From the NCBI GenBank assembly GCA_035525785.1, contig DATLDQ010000048.1, forward strand, positions 95,447 through 159,446: DNA of 64,000 bases, in the 5' to 3' direction. Origin of the DNA: CADEED01 sp035525785 (lineage in GTDB: Bacteria > Pseudomonadota > Gammaproteobacteria > Steroidobacterales > Steroidobacteraceae). The position numbers and the translations under genes are program-made. Shown here piece after piece: positions 56,081-64,000 of the stretch. The notes below the pieces were generated by a model. It saw only the letters and a program-made list of their open reading frames with translations, was not told the DNA's origin and made no database searches. How positions within the stretch are numbered: the stretch's first letter is position 1; each line of letters begins with the position of its first letter.

Positions 56081-56821
56081 ATGGACCGCATGCTCTACGT
56101 GGCGATGACGGGCGCGAAGGAGACCTTGCGCGCGCAAACCGTCAACAACCACAACATCGCCAACGTGAGCACCACGGGCTTCCGCCAGGATCTCGCGGCG
56201 TTCCAGTCGCGCGCCGTCGATGGTTCGGGATACGCGTCGCGCGTGTATGCCACCAACGCCACCACCGGCTGGAACGACCAGTCCGGCGCAATGCTTTCGA
56301 CCGGGCGCGATCTCGACGTCGCGATCAACGGCCAGGGCTGGATCGCCGTACAGGGCCCGGACGGCAAGGAAGCCTATACGCGCGCGGGCGATCTGCAGGT
56401 GGACGCCACCGGTCAGCTCACCACCGCGAACGGACATCCGGTGATCGGAGACGGCGGGCCCGTCAACATTCCGCCGTACACCTCGATCTTCTTCGCGCGC
56501 GACGGAGCCATCTCCGTGGTGGCGCAAGGCCAGAACCCGGACACCACGGCGACCGTGGCGCGCCTCAAGCTCGTGAATCCGCCCGGTGAGCAGCTCGAGC
56601 GCGGTGACGACGGCCTGTTTCGCATGAAGGACGGGAGCAGCGCTCCCGCCGATGCCAACGTGCAGATCGGCTCGGGCGTGCTCGAATCGTCGAACGTCAA
56701 CGCCGCCGAAGCCATGGTCAACATGATCGAACTGGCGCGGCAATTCGAAATGCAGGTCAAGGCCATTCGCACCGCCGAAGAGAACGGCGCGGCTGCTTCG
56801 CAGCTGCTGCGAATGGGATAG
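56081..56821 (+). CDS. flgF: Flagellar basal-body rod protein FlgF
   Basis: 246-residue rod protein. NNHNIANVSTTGFRQDLAAFQS is its N-terminal motif, ESSNVNAAEAMVNMIELARQFEMQVK its C-terminal helix. It lies 19 nt after flgE. There is no unusual insertion. Confidence 0.95.
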   Translation: MDRMLYVAMTGAKETLRAQTVNNHNIANVSTTGFRQDLAAFQSRAVDGSGYASRVYATNATTGWNDQSGAMLSTGRDLDVAINGQGWIAVQGPDGKEAYTRAGDLQVDATGQLTTANGHPVIGDGGPVNIPPYTSIFFARDGAISVVAQGQNPDTTATVARLKLVNPPGEQLERGDDGLFRMKDGSSAPADANVQIGSGVLESSNVNAAEAMVNMIELARQFEMQVKAIRTAEENGAAASQLLRMG

Positions 56822-56865
56822 CCGACCCGACCGCGGGCCGAAAGAACTTTTTTGGAGACTAGCAA

Positions 56866-57651
56866 ATGAATCCAGCACTCTGGGCCGCCAAGACCGGCCT
56901 CGACGCGCAGCAGACCAAGCTCGCTGTCACGTCCAACAACCTCGCGAACGTCAGCACCTCAGGCTTCAAGAAGGGCCGCGCGGTGTTCGAAGACCTGCTG
57001 TACCAGAACGTGCGCCAGGTCGGCGGCTCGACGTCGCAGGACACGGTCGCCCCCTCGGGCGTGCACCTGGGCACCGGCGTGCGCGTTGTCGCCAACGAGA
57101 AGATTTACACGCAGGGCGGTCTCACCCAGACCGACAACGCGATGGACGTGGCCATCGAAGGCCGCGGCTTCTTCCAGATCCAGATGCCCGACGGCAATCT
57201 CGCGTACACGCGTGACGGCAGCTTCCAGCTGTCGGCGCAGGGACAGATGGTGACCTCGAGCGGTTATGTGCTGCAGCCCGGCATCAGCATCCCCGACGGT
57301 GCGCAGAGCGTCAGCATCGGCCGCGACGGCGTGGTCAGCGTCCGTGTGGCGGGCCAGTCCGCGCCCGTGCAGGTCGGGCAGTTGCAGCTCACGGATTTCG
57401 TGAACCCGGCCGGCCTGGAGCCGCTGGGTGAAAACCTGCTGGCTGAAACCACGGCCAGCGGTCCTGCCCAGCAGGGTACGCCCGGCACCAATGGTCTCGG
57501 CATGACCACGCAGGGCTCGGTCGAAGCCTCCAACGTCAACGTCGTCGAAGAGCTGGTCAACATGATCGAGACCCAGCGCGCCTACGAGATGAATTCGAAG
57601 GCGATCTCGACCGCCGACCAGATGCTCGAATACGTCAACAACCAGTTGTAA
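56866..57651 (+). CDS. flgG: Flagellar distal rod protein FlgG
   Basis: 261 residues, the usual size for FlgG. N-terminal TSNNLANVSTSGFKKGRAVFEDLLYQ and C-terminal EASNVNVVEELVNMIETQRAYEMNSKA are diagnostic. GGAG lies before the ATG. It stacks above FlgF and meets the P and L rings. Confidence 0.96.
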   Translation: MNPALWAAKTGLDAQQTKLAVTSNNLANVSTSGFKKGRAVFEDLLYQNVRQVGGSTSQDTVAPSGVHLGTGVRVVANEKIYTQGGLTQTDNAMDVAIEGRGFFQIQMPDGNLAYTRDGSFQLSAQGQMVTSSGYVLQPGISIPDGAQSVSIGRDGVVSVRVAGQSAPVQVGQLQLTDFVNPAGLEPLGENLLAETTASGPAQQGTPGTNGLGMTTQGSVEASNVNVVEELVNMIETQRAYEMNSKAISTADQMLEYVNNQL

Positions 57652-57659
57652 AGAACACC

Positions 57660-58358
57660 ATGCCCGCTCGACGAGAGACCTGCGAAGTCCTGATCGCCCT
57701 AGTGGTGGTCGTCCCCCTCATGCTCGGCGGGTGCGCCTCGCTGCAGGAAGACGGCGGTCGCGACTTCGACCCCACCTGGCCCGATGTCGCGGATGCGGGT
57801 GCGCAGAAGCTGCCGGGCGCGATCTACGCGCAGGGCACCGAAGTCTCGCTGTGGAACAACGTCACCGCGCGCAACGTCGGCGACACGCTCACCGTCGTGC
57901 TTTCGGAGAGCACCGAGGCGGAGAAGAGCGCCACCACCACGGCCAAGAAGAACTCGTCGGCCGAGCTTTCGGGTCCGACCATCGCGGGCCGGCCGATCAC
58001 CAGCCATGGCACGGCCATCCTCGAAGCCGGCATGGGCAATGAATCCGCGTTCACGGGCAATGGCGCGGCCACGCAGTCCAACAAACTCGATGGCTACATC
58101 ACCGTGACCGTCGCGAAGCGCTTCTCCAACGGCAACTTGCTGGTGCGCGGCCAGAAGCTCGTCACCATCAACGCCGGCCGCGAATACGTGCGCCTGCAGG
58201 GCATCGTGCGCCCCAGCGACATCACGCCGGACAACTCGGTGGTCTCATACAAGGTCGCCGATGCGTACATCGCCTACGGCGGGCAGGGCACGGTGGCGAA
58301 CGCCAGCAAGCCCGGCTGGCTGTACCGCTTCTTCAATTCACCCAAGACGCCGTTCTGA
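57660..58358 (+). CDS. flgH: Flagellar L-ring protein FlgH
   Basis: 232-residue outer-membrane lipoprotein that forms the L ring. The lipobox is LGGC (Cys about 25). Family blocks: SLWNNVTARNVGDTLTVVLSE and VRGQKLVTINAGREYVRLQGIVRP. It starts 8 nt after flgG. The presence of FlgH and FlgI confirms a Gram-negative envelope. Confidence 0.96.
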   Translation: MPARRETCEVLIALVVVVPLMLGGCASLQEDGGRDFDPTWPDVADAGAQKLPGAIYAQGTEVSLWNNVTARNVGDTLTVVLSESTEAEKSATTTAKKNSSAELSGPTIAGRPITSHGTAILEAGMGNESAFTGNGAATQSNKLDGYITVTVAKRFSNGNLLVRGQKLVTINAGREYVRLQGIVRPSDITPDNSVVSYKVADAYIAYGGQGTVANASKPGWLYRFFNSPKTPF

Positions 58359-58359
58359 C

Positions 58360-59475
58360 ATGACTATCTACTCACGCCTGGTTCTCGCGGTCGTCTCGTG
58401 TCTCGGCGCGCTGGCGGGCGCGCCCGCGCAGGCCGAAAGGGTCAAGGACCTCGCGACGGTGCAGGGCGTGCGCACCAACCAGCTGATCGGCTATGGCCTC
58501 GTGGTGGGCCTCGACGGCACCGGCGACCAGACCAGCCAGGCGCCGTTCACCATCCAGAGCATCAAGAACATGCTGGTGCGCTTCGGCGTCACCATCCCGG
58601 CGAACACCAATCCGCAGCTCAAGAACGTCGCCGCGGTGACGGTGAGCGCGGACCTCGCGGCGTTCAGCAAGCCTGGCCAGCAGATCGACGTCACCGTGTC
58701 GTCCATCGGCAACGCCAAGTCGCTGCGCGGCGGCACGCTCATCATGACGCCGCTGCGCGGCGCCGACGGCGAGGTCTACGCGATCGCGCAGGGCAACCTC
58801 GTGGTCTCGGGCTTCGGCGTGCAGGGCCAGGACGGTTCACGCATCGTCGTCAACGTGCCATCCGCCGGCCGAGTGCCGAACGGCGCCACCGTGGAACGCG
58901 AAGTGCCCAGCAGTTTCTCCGCGGAGCCGTTCGTCGTCCTCAATCTGCACGTACCGGACTTCACCACTTCCGCGCGCCTCGTCGAGGGCATCAACAAGCT
59001 CCTGGGCGATGCCACGGCGCAGGCCATGGACGGTGTGTCGGTCAAGGTCGCCGCACCGGCCGACCCCAACCAGCGCATCGCCTATCTATCGACGCTCGAG
59101 CAGATCGAGATCGAGCCGGGCGAGGCGCCCGCGCGCGTCATAGTGAATTCCCGCACCGGTACCGTCGTCATAGGCTCGCACGTGCGCGTGATGCCGGCCG
59201 CGGTGGCGCACGGCTCGCTGTCGGTCACCATCACCGAGCGCGCGCAGGTCAGCCAGCCCAATGAATTCGGCTCGGGCCAGACCGTGGTGGTGCCGCAGAG
59301 CGGTGTCACCGTGAGCCAGCCCGAGGCGCGCATGTTCGTCTTCGACGCCGGCGTCGAGCTCAACGACATCGTGCGCGCCGTGAACCAGGTTGGCGCGGCT
59401 CCCGGCGACCTCGTGGCCATTCTCGAAGCGCTGAAAGAGTCGGGCGCGCTGCGCGCCGAGCTCATCGTCATCTGA
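58360..59475 (+). CDS. flgI: Flagellar P-ring protein FlgI
   Basis: 371 residues. A signal peptide (cut after APAQA) is followed by ERVKDLATVQGVRTNQLIGYGLVVGLDGTGD, the FlgI signature, and a C-terminal GVELNDIVRAVNQVGAAPGDLVAILEALK. The ATG at 58360 is one base after the flgH stop; longer frames overlap flgH. It needs FlgA for assembly. Confidence 0.96.
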   Translation: MTIYSRLVLAVVSCLGALAGAPAQAERVKDLATVQGVRTNQLIGYGLVVGLDGTGDQTSQAPFTIQSIKNMLVRFGVTIPANTNPQLKNVAAVTVSADLAAFSKPGQQIDVTVSSIGNAKSLRGGTLIMTPLRGADGEVYAIAQGNLVVSGFGVQGQDGSRIVVNVPSAGRVPNGATVEREVPSSFSAEPFVVLNLHVPDFTTSARLVEGINKLLGDATAQAMDGVSVKVAAPADPNQRIAYLSTLEQIEIEPGEAPARVIVNSRTGTVVIGSHVRVMPAAVAHGSLSVTITERAQVSQPNEFGSGQTVVVPQSGVTVSQPEARMFVFDAGVELNDIVRAVNQVGAAPGDLVAILEALKESGALRAELIVI

Positions 59476-59484
59476 GCAGGACTC

Positions 59485-60471
59485 ATGGCCGTGCGCATGG
59501 ACCCCAACGTCAGCAACGTCGCCGCGCAGCAACCGGCGCAGGCGGATGCTGCCCCGGCGAATGCACTCGACTTCAAACAGTTCGCGGCCATGCGTCGCGC
59601 CGATGGCAATGATCCCAAGGCATTGCGCGAAGTGGCGCGCCAGTTCGAGAGCATCTTCACGAAGATGATGCTCGAAGGAATGCGCAGCGCGAGCTTCGGC
59701 GACCCGATGTTCGGCAGCGACCAGTCGGACATGTACCAGGGAATGATGGACGACCAGATGGCCGTGCAGCTGTCCTCGGGCCGCGGCATCGGGTTGGCGG
59801 ACATGCTGTTCCGTCAACTGAGCCAGGGCGGGCAGGGTGCCGGCGCGCGCGCGGCGTTCGATGCCGCGACCGCGCCCGCGCCGAGAAGGGCCGGGGGCTC
59901 GGGCGCCACCGAGAGCGCGGACGTCGACGACGGCCAGCGCCGTCGCTTCATCGAACAGATCCTGCCGCACGCGCGCGCCGCGGCCATGCAGCTCGGCGTC
60001 GACGAGCGCAGCGTCATCGCGCAGGCGGCGCTCGAGACCGGGTGGGGCACCTCGAAGCCCGCGGACGGCTCCGGCACCAGCAACAATTTCTTCGGCATCA
60101 AGGCCGGGGCGACCTGGCGTGGGCCAACCGTCACTTCGGGCACCACCGAGTTCACGAACGGCGTTGCCGGGGCGGAGCAGGCACAGTTCCGCTCCTACGG
60201 GTCCGTCGCGGAAAACGTGAGTGATTATGTCCACGTGCTCACGGGCAATCCGCGCTACGCCGCTGCGTTGAATACCGGCACCGACGTGCGTGCGTTCGCA
60301 AACGCGCTGCAACGTGGCGGCTACGCCACGGATCCGCAGTACGCCGAGAAGCTGGTCGCAGTGGCGGCAAAACTTGGGTCGCTGGATGTGAACTCCTTCA
60401 AGTCGGGCGATCCGTCGCCGATAGAGGAAGGGCCGATACGAATCGCGAGAACCGTCGAGGGTAATGGCTAA
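59485..60471 (+). CDS. flgJ: Flagellar rod-cap muramidase FlgJ
   Basis: 328 residues, two-domain form. The N-terminal rod-capping domain (about 25-110: REVARQFESIFTKMMLEGMR) is followed by a linker and a GH73-type muramidase domain (about 155-300) with the catalytic Glu in AQAALETGWG. It digests peptidoglycan to let the rod through. Its stop overlaps the flgK start (TAATG). Confidence 0.95.
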   Translation: MAVRMDPNVSNVAAQQPAQADAAPANALDFKQFAAMRRADGNDPKALREVARQFESIFTKMMLEGMRSASFGDPMFGSDQSDMYQGMMDDQMAVQLSSGRGIGLADMLFRQLSQGGQGAGARAAFDAATAPAPRRAGGSGATESADVDDGQRRRFIEQILPHARAAAMQLGVDERSVIAQAALETGWGTSKPADGSGTSNNFFGIKAGATWRGPTVTSGTTEFTNGVAGAEQAQFRSYGSVAENVSDYVHVLTGNPRYAAALNTGTDVRAFANALQRGGYATDPQYAEKLVAVAAKLGSLDVNSFKSGDPSPIEEGPIRIARTVEGNG

Positions 60472-62360
60472 TGGCTGACATGCTGGCTACCGGGCTCTCC
60501 AGTCTGCGTGCGTTCCAACGCGCGCTCGACACGACCGCCCACAACATTTCCAACGTCTCGACGGCCGGATATTCCCGGCAGACGGTCGATTTCGCCGCGC
60601 GTCAGCCCGAGGCCTATGGCCAGAACTGGATAGGCACCGGCGTCAACGCCTCGTCGGTTCGCCGCGTGTACGACCAGTTCGTCTCGCAGCAGGTCCGCAA
60701 TTCCAGCGGCAGCCTCGCGCGCCTGGAGTCGTTCGCCTCGGAGGCGGAGCGCCTGGACGACCTGCTCGGCAACACCGCGAACGGTCTCGGCACGTCGCTG
60801 CAGTCGTTCACCGACGCCATCAATGAAGTTTCCAGCACGCCGAACTCGACCTCGGCGCGCCAGGTGCTGCTGTCGCAGGCTAATTCGCTGGCGCAGCGCC
60901 TGCGCAGCTACGACTCGCGGTTGCGCGAAATGTCGGAAGGCATCGACACCAAGGTGAGCGCCGAGGCTGGCGACATCAACGAGATGGCCGCGGGCATCGC
61001 GCGACTCAACGGCGACATCGCCGTGGCCGTGCAGAACTCCGGCCATGCTCCGCCGGATCTGCTCGACCAGCGCGATCTGCTGATAGACCAGCTTTCCGGG
61101 AAGGTGAGCGTGTCGACGGTTGCGCAGGGCGATTCGTCGATCAACGTCTTCATCGGCAATGGCCAGCCCCTGGTACTGGGCACCACGTCTTCGCAGCTCA
61201 CCACGGCGACCGATCCGGTCGATCCGGAACGCCTGCGGCTGGCGCTGCAGACGCCGGCCGGCACGGTCGACATCTCGCGCAGCGTCGCGGGCGGCTCGCT
61301 GGGCGGCCTCATGGATTTCCGGCGCGAAATGCTCGACCCGGCTCGCAACGAGCTCGGCCGCATCACGCTCGCCGTGGCCAACCAGGTCAACGCCCAGCAC
61401 CGCGAAGGCATGGACCTCAACGGCAATCTCGGCGGCAGCCTCTTCAATGTGGGCGCGGTGGGCGTGAACGGCGCCACCACGAACTCCGGCACTGCCACGG
61501 TCACCGCGACGCGCACCAACGTGGGCGCACTGACCGCGAACGATTACATCCTGCAGCGCACGGCCACGGGTTACACGATGCGCCGTGCCGACACCGGCGC
61601 GTCGGTAAGCTTCACCGGCACCGGCACGGTGGCCGACCCGATTCTCGTCGACGGCATGTCGATCGTGGTCGGCGCGGGCATCCAGACCGATGACCAGTAT
61701 CTCGTCCGTCCGACGCGCGACGCCATCCAGGGCTTCAACGTCGCGATCAGCGATCCGTCGCGCATCGCGGCGGCGGCGCCGATCCGCACTTCCGCGGCCG
61801 CGGCAAACGGGGGCACGGGCACCATCACCAGCGGTGAGGTGCTCGATTCGAGCAACGTGAACCTGCTGAGCACCACCAACATCGTGTTCACCTCGGCGAC
61901 CACCTATTCGGTCAACGGCGGCGCGAACCAGACTTACGCCGCTGGCGGCAACATCGACGTCAATGGCTGGCGTGTCGCGATCAGCGGCGCGCCCGCCACC
62001 GGCGACACTTTCACCATCCGCAACAACGCCGGCGCCACGGGTGACAACCGCAATGCATTCGCGCTCGCGGATGCCATGAAAGCCGGCGTGCTCGACGGCG
62101 GCACCGCCTCGGTCTCCGCGGCCGTGGACCGCATGACCGGCAACATCGGCCTCAACACGCGCTCGGCGCAGCTCAACCGCGACGCGGAGAGCGTCATCAA
62201 CGACACCGACATCGCCACGCGCGATGCCCTCTCCGGCGTGAACCTCGATGAGGAGGCCGCCAACATGCTGCGCTTCCAGCAGGCTTACCAGGCGTCGGCG
62301 CAGATCATCTCGGTGGCGAACTCGCTGTTCGACACGCTGATCAACGCGGTGCGGAGATAA
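60471..62360 (+). CDS. flgK: Hook-filament junction protein FlgK (HAP1)
   Basis: 629 residues. The N-terminal axial motif TTAHNISNVSTAGYSRQTVDF and the C-terminal GVNLDEEAANMLRFQQAYQASAQIISVAN are the FlgK ends. The variable middle (about 340-530) is Thr/Ala/Gly-rich and of the exposed-domain type. The ATG shares a base with the flgJ stop. It needs FlgN as chaperone. Confidence 0.95.
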   Translation: MADMLATGLSSLRAFQRALDTTAHNISNVSTAGYSRQTVDFAARQPEAYGQNWIGTGVNASSVRRVYDQFVSQQVRNSSGSLARLESFASEAERLDDLLGNTANGLGTSLQSFTDAINEVSSTPNSTSARQVLLSQANSLAQRLRSYDSRLREMSEGIDTKVSAEAGDINEMAAGIARLNGDIAVAVQNSGHAPPDLLDQRDLLIDQLSGKVSVSTVAQGDSSINVFIGNGQPLVLGTTSSQLTTATDPVDPERLRLALQTPAGTVDISRSVAGGSLGGLMDFRREMLDPARNELGRITLAVANQVNAQHREGMDLNGNLGGSLFNVGAVGVNGATTNSGTATVTATRTNVGALTANDYILQRTATGYTMRRADTGASVSFTGTGTVADPILVDGMSIVVGAGIQTDDQYLVRPTRDAIQGFNVAISDPSRIAAAAPIRTSAAAANGGTGTITSGEVLDSSNVNLLSTTNIVFTSATTYSVNGGANQTYAAGGNIDVNGWRVAISGAPATGDTFTIRNNAGATGDNRNAFALADAMKAGVLDGGTASVSAAVDRMTGNIGLNTRSAQLNRDAESVINDTDIATRDALSGVNLDEEAANMLRFQQAYQASAQIISVANSLFDTLINAVRR

Positions 62361-62361
62361 C

Positions 62362-63573
62362 ATGGTCACGCGTCTATCCACCGCAGGGTTCCACCGCAAC
62401 ACCATCAACGCCATCCTGGACAGCCAGGCGAAGATGGCCAAGACCCAGACGCAGATCACCACGGGCAAGCGCTTCCAGACTGCGTCCGAAGATCCGATCG
62501 CGGCCACGCGCGCCGCGGCGCTGGACCGCACGCTGGCCGACAACGCGCAGTACGAGCGCAATTCCAACATCGTCGAGTCGCGGCTGAGCTACGAAGAGCA
62601 GACGTTGGCGGATGTGACCACACTGCTGCAGCAGGTGCGCGAGCGTGCGCTGCAGGGCGCCAACACGACGCTGGGCAACGAAGAACGCAAGATGCTGGCC
62701 AACGACATCCGCCAGAATCTCGCGGCGCTCATGGACCTGTCCAACAGCGACGACGCCAACGGCGAGTTCCTGTTCTCGGGCACCACGACGGGTACCCGTC
62801 CGTTTGCGCAGGGGCCGGGCGGCGTGAGCTACCAGGGCGATTTCACCAACCGCCAGATCCGCATCTCGAGCACGCAGTCGCTGCCCGATAGCCATTCGGG
62901 CGTCGACGTGTTCATGGGCATCCGCGAACGCAATGGGGTGTTCACGACCAACGTGGGCGCGACCAACACCGGCAGCGCGACCATCGACGTGGGCCAGGTC
63001 TCAGACCTATCGTCGTGGGTGCCTGACAACTACACGCTGCAGTTCACCACGCCCAGCGACTGGCAGGTCGTCGACGACACGCTGCCGACGCCGAACGTCA
63101 TCGCCACGGGCACCGGCTTCACCTCCGGTCAGACCATCACGTTCAACGGCGTGTCGATGAAACTCACCGGTACGCCCGCTGCCAACGATACGTTCACGAT
63201 CGCGCCGGCCGCCGGCGTCGACATGTTCGCGATGCTCGAAGACCTCGCGGACGCGCTCGTCCTTCCGACCACCACGCCAGGCGATGCCGCGATCTTTCAA
63301 TCACGCATCGGCGGCGCCATCTCCAACATGGACAAGGCCCTCGAGCGCGTCGTCAGCGTCCGCGCCGAAGTCGGCTCCCGCCTCAACGCCATCGACCAGG
63401 CCACCGAAACCCGCGAGAACGAGGCCATCGACCTCCAGTCTCTGCTCTCCGACCTGCGCGACACCGACTACGCGGCCGCGATCAGCCAGCTGAACATCCA
63501 GTACGCTGGCCTCCAGGCAGCTCAGTCCGCCTACACCAAGATCGCGCAGATGAGCCTCTTCGACTACCTCTGA
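62362..63573 (+). CDS. flgL: Hook-filament junction protein FlgL (HAP3)
   Basis: 403 residues. It resembles flagellin at the N terminus (TTGKRFQTASEDPIAATRAAALDRTL) and at the C terminus (LSDLRDTDYAAAISQLNIQYAGLQAAQSAYTKIAQMSLFDYL, split here by family blocks). It lies 1 nt after flgK. It closes the flgBCDEFGHIJKL run. Confidence 0.95.
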   Translation: MVTRLSTAGFHRNTINAILDSQAKMAKTQTQITTGKRFQTASEDPIAATRAAALDRTLADNAQYERNSNIVESRLSYEEQTLADVTTLLQQVRERALQGANTTLGNEERKMLANDIRQNLAALMDLSNSDDANGEFLFSGTTTGTRPFAQGPGGVSYQGDFTNRQIRISSTQSLPDSHSGVDVFMGIRERNGVFTTNVGATNTGSATIDVGQVSDLSSWVPDNYTLQFTTPSDWQVVDDTLPTPNVIATGTGFTSGQTITFNGVSMKLTGTPAANDTFTIAPAAGVDMFAMLEDLADALVLPTTTPGDAAIFQSRIGGAISNMDKALERVVSVRAEVGSRLNAIDQATETRENEAIDLQSLLSDLRDTDYAAAISQLNIQYAGLQAAQSAYTKIAQMSLFDYL

Positions 63574-63886
63574 CGAAGAAGCATTCGACTACCTTCGACG
63601 AAGGGCTCCTTTCTTCTCTTCTCCTTCCAAAAAAAGGAGGGGAGCGTGGGAAGTTAGACGCCCGCGCCGGCGCCTGTCGAAGAGGCGGCGACGCTCTTAT
63701 ATATGAGTAGCGCGGCAGTGCCCCAACGGCCCGCACTTTAGGGCTTTCGCCTAATACCGTGAGGAACCTCACAAATCCATGTCGGACGGCCTCGCGACCT
63801 CAAGTTGCCCCACTCCCAACCGATACAGGCCCTGAGCTAGTAAACACCGGCAAATTTTCGCCGGACACTTTTTAGGAGTCGTTTCA
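63574..63886. other. flgL-flagellin intergenic region
   Basis: No gene is supported. It holds a pyrimidine/purine hairpin after flgL (63617-63643, 10 bp with two G-U pairs and no U tract), an inverted repeat GTGAGG-AA-CCTCAC (63759-63772), a sigma-28-like promoter (63800-63826), and a CCGGC/GCCGG hairpin (63847-63864) in the predicted flagellin leader. Confidence 0.6.
63800..63826 (+). promoter_or_regulatory. Sigma-28-like promoter of the flagellin gene
   Basis: TCAA, 15 nt, ACCGATAC against TAAA-N15-GCCGATAA (three mismatches in 12). It is the only correctly spaced match in the region and sits about 60 nt before the flagellin ATG. Confidence 0.6.
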
Positions 63887-64000
63887 ATGCCTCAAGTCAT
63901 CAACACTAACGTGGCGTCGCTGAATGCTCAGCGCAACCTCACGACATCACAGGGCCAGTTGGCGACGGCCTTGCAGCGTCTCTCCTCGGGCCTTCGCATC
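63887..64000 (+). CDS. fliC: Flagellin, N-terminal part (cut by window edge)
   Basis: 38 codons are visible: a flagellin start with INTNVASLNAQRNL and then LQRLSSGLRI, the conserved D0/D1 helix and the region recognised by TLR5 in other flagellins. The ribosome site is TTTTAGGAG. The remainder lies beyond the window, so length and glycosylation cannot be judged. Confidence 0.93.
   Translation, partial: MPQVINTNVASLNAQRNLTTSQGQLATALQRLSSGLRI

Noticed and set aside
56826..56852. CCCG/CGGG hairpin before a T run between flgF and flgG as terminator
   Set aside because: The stem is only 4 bp and the T run starts about 10 nt after it; it lies inside one operon.
60468..62570. 700-codon frame antisense to flgK
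   Set aside because: Shadow of flgK and the start of flgL; no signal, domain or ribosome site.
63617..63643. Hairpin after flgL as intrinsic terminator
   Set aside because: No U tract follows on either strand; kept only as a note in the intergenic entry.

Overview
The window is a GC-rich, gene-dense stretch of a motile gammaproteobacterial chromosome. The blocks nusA-infB-rbfA-truB-rpsO-pnp and ubiG-gph-yciK-like SDR next to gyrA-serC-pheA-hisC-cmk-rpsA-ihfB match the classic Pseudomonas/Xanthomonas order. A DksA with a long Lys/Ala/Pro extension, a short QueF and an early-branching flavour of several proteins suggest a Xanthomonadales/Steroidobacterales-type lineage; that placement is an inference and no taxonomy marker was searched. 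I see no rRNA, tRNA, CRISPR, IS element, integrase or attachment site, so this is core genome rather than an island.

Layout. 1-7010: translation and RNA-decay operon, ending in a strong terminator. 7159-14000: small accessory genes (a secreted protein of unknown function with an MddA-like methyltransferase, a ToxR/CadC-type TPR regulator, a zinc-ribbon protein, PhaR) followed by gluQ, dksA and queF on the minus strand. 14128-20690: smc, zipA, ligA. 20722-22525 (minus): PPIase lipoprotein, bolA, yciB. 22648-28487: yciO, trpS, scpA, scpB, a degenerate RluB, and an alpha/beta-hydrolase lipoprotein. 28506-32047 (minus): SDR, rmuC, gph, ubiG. 32163-45768: gyrA, serC, serA, pheA, (TraB-like gene opposite), hisC, cmk, rpsA, ihfB, aroA, lapB. 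45899-50893: ComEA-like protein, galU, DUF533 protein, S9 peptidase, lipoprotein. 51249-64000: flagellar cluster flgN-flgM-flgA (minus) divergent from flgBCDEFGHIJKL and the start of a flagellin gene.

How it works together. Condensin (Smc with ScpA/ScpB), ZipA, LigA, GyrA and YciB serve chromosome handling and division. SerC, SerA, PheA, HisC and AroA serve amino-acid synthesis. The flagellar block shows its regulatory hierarchy directly: a perfect sigma-54 promoter before flgB (middle class) and sigma-28 type promoters before flgM and the flagellin gene (late class).

The most novel-looking signal is in the 5' leaders of serC and serA. Each leader carries two hairpins with an almost invariant 10-nt loop (GCAAKAANGT) on stems of different sequence, plus a third GGCAA copy between them, at nearly identical spacing. 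This looks like a shared, covarying RNA element (riboswitch or protein-bound leader) for serine biosynthesis. Other points worth a second look: an RsuA/RluB-family protein that has lost the catalytic GRLD motif, a DksA lacking three of four zinc ligands, gluQ and aroA start codons that sit directly on the end of upstream terminators, an EPSP synthase with Ala at the usual G96 site, Asn83 in GyrA, and a set of genes with a -10 element abutting the start codon and no Shine-Dalgarno sequence.
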